Positions 58,022-64,000 of a stretch of DNA of 64,000 bases are shown piece after piece. The stretch lies in assembly GCF_900102795.1 (NCBI RefSeq), contig NZ_FMWG01000014.1:21427-85426 (forward strand), read 5' to 3'. The translations under genes were made by a program, and so were the position numbers. Source of the stretch: Epibacterium ulvae. Its GTDB lineage: Bacteria > Pseudomonadota > Alphaproteobacteria > Rhodobacterales > Rhodobacteraceae. The notes below the pieces were generated by a model, which had not been told where the DNA came from, did not search any database, and saw only the letters and a program-made list of their open reading frames with translations. Positions within the stretch are counted from its first letter, which is position 1; each line of letters begins with the position of its first letter.

Positions 58022-59407
58022 ATGGCTGGGGACTATATCGTCAAGGACATCACGCTGGCTGACTTTGGTCGCAAAGAGCTGGATATCGCTGAAACCGAGA
58101 TGCCAGGCCTGATGGCGCTGCGCAAAGAGTATGGCGAAGAGAAGCCGCTCAAAGGGGCGCGGATCGTTGGTTCGCTGCACATGACCATTCAGACAGCGGT
58201 TTTGATCGAAACACTGGTCGCGCTGGGCGCAGATGTGCGTTGGGCGTCTTGCAACATCTTTTCAACACAAGATCACGCAGCGGCGGCAATTGCGGCAGGT
58301 GATATCCCTGTATTTGCGATCAAAGGCCAGTCTTTGGAAGAGCATTGGGACTATCTGGACAGATCTTTCCTGTTTGAAGATGGTCCAAACATGATTTTGG
58401 ATGATGGCGGCGATGCAACGCTGTATGTCTTGCTTGGCGCGCGTGCTGAAGCGGGTGAAGATATCATCCCAGTTCCCACCTCTGAAGAAGAGACTGTGAT
58501 CAAAGCGCAGATCCAAAAGCGGATGGAGCAATCTCCGGGTTGGTTTACCAAAACCCGTGATGCAATTCTTGGTGTTTCTGAAGAAACAACCACAGGTGTG
58601 CACCGTTTGTATGAGCTGCAGAAAAATGGCCAGCTGCCATTCCCTGCGATCAATGTGAACGACTCTGTTACCAAGTCGAAGTTCGACAACAAATATGGCT
58701 GCAAAGAATCTCTGGTAGACGGAATTCGCCGCGCGACCGACACGATGATGGCCGGCAAAGTTGCGGTTGTTTGCGGTTACGGTGACGTAGGCAAAGGCTC
58801 AGCTGCATCATTGGCCGGTGCGGGTGCACGGGTCAAAGTGACCGAAGCTGATCCGATTTGTGCGCTGCAGGCCGCAATGGATGGTTTTGAAGTGGTTCTG
58901 CTGGAAGAAGCGCTGGACGCGGATATCTTTATCACCACTACGGGGAACAAAGACATCCTGCGCATTGAACACATGCGTGAGATGAAAGACATGGCGATTG
59001 TGGGTAATATCGGCCACTTCGACAATGAGATCCAGATTGCCAACCTCAAGAACCACAAATGGACCAATATCAAAGAACAAGTTGATATGGTCGAAATGCC
59101 TTCGGGCAATCGTCTTATCCTGTTGTCCGAAGGGCGTCTTCTGAACCTTGGCAATGCAACTGGCCATCCATCTTTTGTGATGTCAGCTTCTTTCACCAAT
59201 CAGGTACTGGCGCAGATTGAATTGTTCCAACGTGGCGATCAGTACAAAAACGAAGTCTACATCCTGCCAAAGCATCTGGATGAAAAAGTGGCCGCGCTGC
59301 ATCTGGAGCGCGTGGGTGCGAAACTGACAAAACTGACATCTGAACAGGCTGCCTATATCGGTGTAAAACCTGAAGGCCCGTTTAAACCAGAGCATTACCG
59401 TTATTAA
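58022..59407 (+). CDS. ahcY: Adenosylhomocysteinase
   Basis: 461 residues from ATG 58022 (GGAG upstream; a longer frame to 57926 is not family-like). Splits S-adenosylhomocysteine into homocysteine and adenosine using bound NAD. Conserved blocks include [20 protein letters not shown], the NAD fold [15 protein letters not shown] and [11 protein letters not shown], ending [13 protein letters not shown]. Near regA, as in R. capsulatus. Confidence 0.97.
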   Translation: MAGDYIVKDITLADFGRKELDIAETEMPGLMALRKEYGEEKPLKGARIVGSLHMTIQTAVLIETLVALGADVRWASCNIFSTQDHAAAAIAAGDIPVFAIKGQSLEEHWDYLDRSFLFEDGPNMILDDGGDATLYVLLGARAEAGEDIIPVPTSEEETVIKAQIQKRMEQSPGWFTKTRDAILGVSEETTTGVHRLYELQKNGQLPFPAINVNDSVTKSKFDNKYGCKESLVDGIRRATDTMMAGKVAVVCGYGDVGKGSAASLAGAGARVKVTEADPICALQAAMDGFEVVLLEEALDADIFITTTGNKDILRIEHMREMKDMAIVGNIGHFDNEIQIANLKNHKWTNIKEQVDMVEMPSGNRLILLSEGRLLNLGNATGHPSFVMSASFTNQVLAQIELFQRGDQYKNEVYILPKHLDEKVAALHLERVGAKLTKLTSEQAAYIGVKPEGPFKPEHYRY

Positions 59408-59432
59408 ACGTGCTTTGAAATAGATTTGAAAA

Positions 59433-59468
59433 CGCCGCCCTCAGGAGACTTTGGGCGGCGCTTTTATT
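59433..59468 (+). terminator. Intrinsic terminator of ahcY
   Basis: CGCCGCCC (59433-59440) pairs with GGGCGGCG (59453-59460), followed by CTTTTATTT. Confidence 0.85.
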
Positions 59469-59566
59469 TGGGGGAATGATTTATAAATCTTTTCCTTTGC
59501 GGATCACGGCACCGTGACTAAGCTCCTTGTCAATAAAGATTGAATTTTTGAACCGGGGAGCCCGAC

Positions 59567-59908
59567 ATGGGAAAACGAGACGATCTGATTGCGCAATATG
59601 CTGAAGACCTGAAGGCAAAATGTGGCATGGAGCCAGATATGGATTTGTTGACCAAAGTCACAATTGGTTGCGGTCCGGCAATTTATAACGCGGATGCGTC
59701 AACTGTCGCATCTTCACAAGAGTCTGAGTTGGAAACCGTAAAAACCAACTTTCTCATTAAAAAACTTGGCCTTACGGATGGTCCAGAGTTGATGGATGCG
59801 ATTAATGCGGTCGTGGAAACCTATGGCCGATCAGAACGGAATAAATATCGCGCTGTTGTCTATTATATGCTGACCAAACATTTTGGCAAAGAAGCTGTAT
59901 ACGGCTAA
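59567..59908 (+). CDS. DUF2853 family protein
   Basis: 113 residues. Starts MGKRDDLIAQYAEDLKAKCG and shows the DUF2853 pattern with the conserved YRAVVYYMLTKHF at the C-terminus. Cytoplasmic, function unknown. ATG follows CCGGGGAGCCCGAC. Followed by its own terminator. Confidence 0.86.
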   Translation: MGKRDDLIAQYAEDLKAKCGMEPDMDLLTKVTIGCGPAIYNADASTVASSQESELETVKTNFLIKKLGLTDGPELMDAINAVVETYGRSERNKYRAVVYYMLTKHFGKEAVYG

Positions 59909-59922
59909 CAATTAATGCCCAT

Positions 59923-59957
59923 AAATGCCTCCCGCCCTTTGGTGGTGAGGCATTTTT
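59923..59957 (+). terminator. Intrinsic terminator of the DUF2853 gene
   Basis: AAATGCCTC (59923-59931) with CCGCC pairs with GGTGG and GAGGCATTT (59947-59955), then more T. Confidence 0.85.
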
Positions 59958-60007
59958 CCTAAGTCCATGAAAATTTGAGCAGAATTCTCCGCGCTTATGA
60001 TTTGCAG

Positions 60008-60144
60008 AATCAGAGGGGCTGGGGATAACTTTGATCTACAGGCTAGGATGGCCGAACCGATATTCTGATACGCGTGTGGTGGTAATGGAGCACGCGGGGT
60101 GGAAGGGAAGGTTCTGTTCGTCCCGGAACCTTCCCTTTCTTATT
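60008..60144 (+). ncRNA. Candidate small RNA
   Basis: About 137 bases with a promoter-like TTGAGC (59975-59980), 15-base spacer, TATGAT (59996-60001), and a strong terminator: AAGGGAAGGTTC (60103-60114), 11-base loop, GAACCTTCCCTT (60126-60137), then TCTTATT. The preceding gene already has its own terminator and no plus-strand protein-coding gene fits, so the second terminator implies a separate transcript. Not a 4.5S, tmRNA or RNase P by inspection. Confidence 0.4.
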
Positions 60145-60189
60145 GTGAAATGCGCTGCGTTAACATCATTACGTACATGCCAATTGATA

Positions 60190-60612
60190 TCAGGCGGGGC
60201 TTGTTGCGCCCATTTTGCAGATAAGCTCCCATTCTTCAGCGCTGACAGGTTGCACTGATAGACGGGGGCTTTTTACAAGTGGCATATTTCCCAGTTCCGC
60301 CGTCGCCTTGATCTGTTCTAGCGTGACAGGCTTTGTAAAACTCTGGCGCGCCTTGATATCCACGCAGTCCCAACGGGGATCATCAATCGTGCTGTCTGGA
60401 TGGCTTTCAGCGCAGATTTCGACGATGCCGACGATCGCTTTTTCTTTTTGAGAATGATAGAAAAACCCAAGGTCTCCGAGCTTCATTTGCCGCATGAAAT
60501 TGCGCGCTTGATAGTTGCGCACGCCGTCCCACTCTTCACCGGTTTCGCCCTTGGCTCGCTGTTGGCTCCAGCTCCAAGCGGAAGGTTCCGATTTGAACAG
60601 CCAGTAGGCCAT
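60190..60612 (-). CDS. EVE-domain protein
   Basis: 140 residues. MAYWLFKSEPSAWSW, GVRNYQARNFMRQMKLGD and GFFYHSQKEKAIVGI define the EVE (PUA-like) fold, thought to recognise modified bases. Start ATG 60612 shares one base with the stop of the YciI-like gene (TGATG). Confidence 0.92.
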   Translation of the reverse strand: MAYWLFKSEPSAWSWSQQRAKGETGEEWDGVRNYQARNFMRQMKLGDLGFFYHSQKEKAIVGIVEICAESHPDSTIDDPRWDCVDIKARQSFTKPVTLEQIKATAELGNMPLVKSPRLSVQPVSAEEWELICKMGATSPA

Positions 60613-60884
60613 CACCCGATAACCTTTTTCCAGACGATCAATTCAACTGACTCAAAAAGACCGGCTTTGGCGTAAGGATCATTGTCGGCCCAGTTTTGTG
60701 CAGCGGTCATGTCTTCTACATCTAAGATGATCAAAGAACCGATCATGTCGTCAGTGTCTCCCAGCAAAGGTCCGGCTTGGGCGACGACACCTGTCTCTTC
60801 GATATAAGCAAGGTGCGCCGTGCGATTGTCCAGGCGTGTTTGCAAGTTTCCTGATTTGTCGCGTGCGATGAGGGCAATCAGCAT
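60612..60884 (-). CDS. YciI-like (YCII-related) protein
   Basis: 90 residues. YCII domain with HLAYIEETGVVAQAGPLLGD, the conserved His-Asp pair region, and MIGSLIILDVEDM. Small dimeric fold of uncertain enzymatic role. One base before gpsA's stop region (gap of 1) and coupled to the EVE gene. Confidence 0.9.
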   Translation of the reverse strand: MLIALIARDKSGNLQTRLDNRTAHLAYIEETGVVAQAGPLLGDTDDMIGSLIILDVEDMTAAQNWADNDPYAKAGLFESVELIVWKKVIG

Positions 60885-60885
60885 G

Positions 60886-61848
60886 TTATTCCTCTTTCAA
60901 TGGTCTGTTGAGCAGTTGAGCGGTGGCTTCGGTGATCGTCAAGCGTTGATCCAGTAAAGCCACAACAGTTTGAGTAATTGGCATATCGATCCGCATGTCT
61001 GTTGCCTTAGCATATGCTGCACGCGCGGTGGCGGCGCCTTCGACGGTGACGTTTGGGTCAAAGGTGTCACCGGCGCCGATGGCCAATCCCAGTCTGTAAT
61101 TGCGAGAGAGGTCAGATCCACAGGTCAGTGCAAGGTCTCCAAAGCCAGAAAGGCCTGCAAGTGTCTCTCGTTTAGCCCCAAGTGCCAGCGCCATGCGCTG
61201 CATTTCAGCAAACCCACGGGTCATCAATGCAGCACGTGCACTATCGCCAAGACCTGCACCGATGACGGCACCGCAAGCGATGGCGAATACATTTTTGAGT
61301 GCTCCGCCCAGTTCAGCGCCAATTGTATCCTGTGTGCGATATAGACGCAGATTGTGCGTTGTCAGCTGGTCTTGTAGATTTTTGGCTGTTGTGGAGGTGG
61401 CGCAGGCCAGAGTTAAAGCGGTCGGCAACCCTCGCGCGATATCGGCTGCAAAACTGGGGCCTGTCAAAAGCGCAGCACGTTCATTTGGCAACACCGCGCG
61501 CAGTACACCGATTGGGCCAAGGCCAGTGTTCAATTCAACGCCTTTACAACATGCCACAAGTGTTTTTGACCGTAGAAAGTCCTTGTTTTCCAAAAGAAAG
61601 TTCCGCATTTTTTGCATCGGGACAGCCAAGAGAAGCGTATCTGCCTGCGTGGCTTTGTTCAGATCAGAGCTGACAGTTAAATGATGTGGGAAAGGAAGTG
61701 AGGGCAATCGTTTTTCGTTTGTGCGCGCATGATGCATTGCGTTTGCATGGTCTATATCACGTGTCCAAAGTGTAACGGGTGACATATCAGCCAGTGAGAT
61801 TGCCAAGGCGGTTCCAAATGCGCCGGCGCCCAACACTGCAACGCTCAT
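60886..61848 (-). CDS. gpsA: Glycerol-3-phosphate dehydrogenase [NAD(P)+]
   Basis: 320 residues. Makes sn-glycerol 3-phosphate for phospholipids. N-terminal [25 protein letters not shown], catalytic Lys region [11 protein letters not shown], and [18 protein letters not shown]. Overlaps tsaD by 4 bases; tsaD-gpsA-YciI-EVE is one minus-strand operon. Confidence 0.96.
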   Translation of the reverse strand: MSVAVLGAGAFGTALAISLADMSPVTLWTRDIDHANAMHHARTNEKRLPSLPFPHHLTVSSDLNKATQADTLLLAVPMQKMRNFLLENKDFLRSKTLVACCKGVELNTGLGPIGVLRAVLPNERAALLTGPSFAADIARGLPTALTLACATSTTAKNLQDQLTTHNLRLYRTQDTIGAELGGALKNVFAIACGAVIGAGLGDSARAALMTRGFAEMQRMALALGAKRETLAGLSGFGDLALTCGSDLSRNYRLGLAIGAGDTFDPNVTVEGAATARAAYAKATDMRIDMPITQTVVALLDQRLTITEATAQLLNRPLKEE

Positions 61849-62942
61849 GCTTTTGCACCTTTGCGGCCACTGCCCAGAAGCGCGGGGCTTGTCTGATCCA
61901 GAGGCCAGCGTGGGCGTGCGGCCAGATCCATTCCATCCCGCGCGCCGGACTTGAAACGTTCAAGGCCTGCATAGGCAATCATTGCAGCATTATCTGTACA
62001 TAAGGAAAGAGGCGGCGCAGTGAAGGCAACTCCAGCGTCCGTACTTGCAGCTTCTAACCCCTTGCGAATGGCTGTATTAGCAGCAACGCCACCGGCTACT
62101 GCAATTGTGGGGTGGCTTGGGTTACTTTCAAGGTAAACAGCAAGAGCACGGCGTGTTTTGCCCACCAGGACATCCACAACAGCCGCTTGAAACCCAGCAC
62201 AGAGATCGGCGCGATCCTGCCGGGTCAGCCCGCCTTGTTTTTCCGCGATCTGATCGCGCATGCGCATCAGCGCAGTTTTCAGGCCGGAAAAGGACATATT
62301 GCAATCAGGCCGGTCCAGCATCGGACGAGGAAAGCGAAACCGTTTGGCATCACCCTGTGCGGCTTCGGCCTGAACTGCGGGGCCACCGGGCTGCGCAAGA
62401 CCCAGCAAGCGGGCGGTTTTGTCAAAGGCTTCGCCGGGTGCGTCATCGATCGTGCCACCAAGACGGGTAAAATCCTCGGGACCACGGGCAATCAGGAACT
62501 GGCAATGGCCACCTGAGACAAGCAACATGAGATACGGATAAGGAATTTGATCCGTGAGCCGCGGCGTAAGCGCATGACCAGCAAGGTGATTTACACCAAT
62601 CAATGGCAGGCCGGTTGCTGCAGCAATGCCTTTGGCGCACATAACACCGGACATAACACCGCCGATCAGTCCGGGTCCTGCGGTGACTGCGACGGCATCC
62701 AGATCAGCGAGCCCTATTTTCGCATCCGCTAAAGCATCACGTACGCAAAGGTCCAGTTTTTCGGCATGCGCGCGCGCTGCAATTTCTGGCACGACCCCCC
62801 CATAGGCACTGTGAAGGTCTGTTTGTCCAAAGACAATCGAAGATAAAATTTCAGGTTGAGCGGAACCCTGTTCGCGGACAACGGCTGCTGCTGTATCATC
62901 ACAGCTGCTTTCCAGTCCCAAAATGGTGATTGTCCGTTCCAT
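61845..62942 (-). CDS. tsaD: tRNA N6-adenosine threonylcarbamoyltransferase TsaD
   Basis: 365 residues. t6A37 synthesis with Tsa[19 protein letters not shown], metal-binding [13 protein letters not shown] and [11 protein letters not shown] are diagnostic; the C-terminal [20 protein letters not shown] completes it. Divergent from hemD. Confidence 0.96.
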   Translation of the reverse strand: MERTITILGLESSCDDTAAAVVREQGSAQPEILSSIVFGQTDLHSAYGGVVPEIAARAHAEKLDLCVRDALADAKIGLADLDAVAVTAGPGLIGGVMSGVMCAKGIAAATGLPLIGVNHLAGHALTPRLTDQIPYPYLMLLVSGGHCQFLIARGPEDFTRLGGTIDDAPGEAFDKTARLLGLAQPGGPAVQAEAAQGDAKRFRFPRPMLDRPDCNMSFSGLKTALMRMRDQIAEKQGGLTRQDRADLCAGFQAAVVDVLVGKTRRALAVYLESNPSHPTIAVAGGVAANTAIRKGLEAASTDAGVAFTAPPLSLCTDNAAMIAYAGLERFKSGARDGMDLAARPRWPLDQTSPALLGSGRKGAKA

Positions 62943-63015
62943 GGCCTTACCGTTGCATCAAAGTGGCTTGGGGGCTACCACCTATTTAACCATCTAACAA
63001 TCCCAGGAGATCGTG

Positions 63016-63735
63016 ATGACGGTGCTCTTGCTGACACGGCCAAAAGACGCTTCGGCGCGGTTTTGGAGCCAGTTCACCGCTGATGAGCAAGCATCTTGGC
63101 AGAGTATTGTATCGCCCCTTTTGCAGATTGTCGCAAAAGAGGTATCGATTGATTTGTCGGGCTATGCTGGTGTGGTGTTTACCTCGGCCCATGCGGTGGA
63201 GATCACGTCGCAAAAGACGATGCAGCGTGGCCTTGCATTTTGTGTGGGAAGACATACCACAGACCGAGCTGTCGAATTTGGATGGGACGCATATTGTTTC
63301 GGGGCAAATGTCGATGGTTTTGTGCGTGCGCTTGATCCTGTTCAGGGGCCCCTCCTGCATCTTCGCGGACAGCATACACGTGGCGATCTTTGCAACCGAT
63401 TGCAGAATCAGGGGCAACTTTCTGAAGAGACGATCGTATATGATCAACGGTATTGTTCGTTTTCAGCGGCTGCACAGCGGGCACTTGAGGCAGAAGTTCC
63501 GGTGATTGCGCCAATTTTTTCCCCTCGAACTGCAGAACAGTTTGTAAAACTCTGCAGCGCAGCGCAAAATCTGTATTTGGTGGCGATGAGTGAGGCAGTG
63601 GCCGAACCTTTATCTGCTTTGGATGCCAAAGACTTGATTGTTGCGCAGGATCCAACTGCTGCGGCGATGGCTGAAGGCGTGCGTTTGGTCGCAATGCGTT
63701 TGGCACGGGTTGAGGGTAATAAAACTGCGCAGTAG
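63016..63735 (+). CDS. hemD: Uroporphyrinogen-III synthase
   Basis: 239 residues from ATG 63016 (AGGAG seven bases upstream). Cyclises hydroxymethylbilane in heme synthesis. Low-conservation family; LLLTRPKDASARFWSQF, VVFTSAHAVEI, LLHLRGQHTRGDL and IFSPRTAEQFVKL fit, and the tsaD / hemD / mitofilin-like order is usual in Rhodobacterales. Confidence 0.85.
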   Translation: MTVLLLTRPKDASARFWSQFTADEQASWQSIVSPLLQIVAKEVSIDLSGYAGVVFTSAHAVEITSQKTMQRGLAFCVGRHTTDRAVEFGWDAYCFGANVDGFVRALDPVQGPLLHLRGQHTRGDLCNRLQNQGQLSEETIVYDQRYCSFSAAAQRALEAEVPVIAPIFSPRTAEQFVKLCSAAQNLYLVAMSEAVAEPLSALDAKDLIVAQDPTAAAMAEGVRLVAMRLARVEGNKTAQ

Positions 63736-63784
63736 GGTGCGCACAAAGGTCGTTTGAGTTTTGACAACGGAAAGGGATATCGGC

Positions 63785-64000
<216 letters not shown>

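Noticed and set aside
60031..60258. 75-residue plus-strand open frame over the candidate sRNA
   Set aside because: TTG start, runs through a strong terminator hairpin and into the antisense of the EVE gene.

Overview
The window is chromosomal DNA from an alphaproteobacterium, almost certainly a Rhodobacterales (Roseobacter-clade) bacterium. Evidence: a regB-senC-regA-(...)-ahcY locus, a DivL-like PAS protein without a kinase domain, the tsaE-amgK-murU-addB-addA-trxA run, the hslV-hslU / smr-mltA-Tim44 / fxsA-secB / dnaQ-coaE-aroE-maf block, and the mnmE-mnmG-rsmG-parA-parB operon beside rho. Base composition is moderate in GC except for one AT-rich island at about 12.8-14.0 kb.

Layout. 1-5.6 kb (mostly minus): two tandem ABC exporters, CCA-adding enzyme, CoA-type NUDIX, Hsp33. 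5.6-14 kb: a second NUDIX, a receiver-PP2C phosphatase divergent from a small HPt protein, ilvA, a membrane protein, argG, a membrane protein, exported MsrA, then an AT-rich orphan gene that looks like a papain-fold toxin/effector. 14-24.7 kb: PfkB kinase, maeB, mutS, the grpE-hrcA pair, rph-rdgB-hemW-DUF454. 24.7-32 kb: the parB-parA-rsmG-mnmG-mnmE cluster with two perfect parS sites, rho, hemJ. 32.06-32.47 kb: a non-coding, divergent region that I read as the chromosomal replication origin (degenerate DnaA boxes, AT-rich element, ten GANTC sites). 32.5-38.8 kb: maf-aroE-coaE-dnaQ, secB, fxsA, Tim44-like, mltA, smr. 38.8-51.1 kb (minus): hslU, a membrane protein, hslV, a DUF1127 micro-protein on the plus strand, trxA, addA-addB, murU-amgK (MurNAc recycling), tsaE. 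51.2-59.4 kb: DivL-like PAS protein under a perfect CtrA box, RegB/SenC/RegA redox regulators, a GT61 glycosyltransferase, an HD phosphohydrolase, a small exported protein, ahcY. 59.5-64 kb: DUF2853, a candidate sRNA, EVE, YciI-like, gpsA, tsaD, hemD, and the start of a mitofilin-like gene entering a hexanucleotide repeat at the window edge.

How the parts connect. Most genes are core housekeeping of the origin-proximal chromosome: origin, ParABS segregation, tRNA modification, heme, protein quality control (HslVU, Hsp33, GrpE/HrcA, SecB), and DNA repair (MutS, AddAB). Regulatory layers are the RegBA redox system, a CtrA-linked DivL homologue, and an RbaY-like phosphatase with its HPt neighbour; the last two belong to pathways known from related species to control gene transfer agent and stationary phase.

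The observations most worth following are: (1) the palindrome GCCGGC is about ten times denser between about 20 and 48 kb, around the inferred origin, than in the flanks; (2) the GANTC cluster in the inferred origin; (3) the orphan papain-like protein in an AT-rich island with a missing canonical start; (4) a hairpin that would hide the ahcY Shine-Dalgarno; (5) an unannotated terminated transcript at about 60.0-60.14 kb. All counts and alignments were made by eye.
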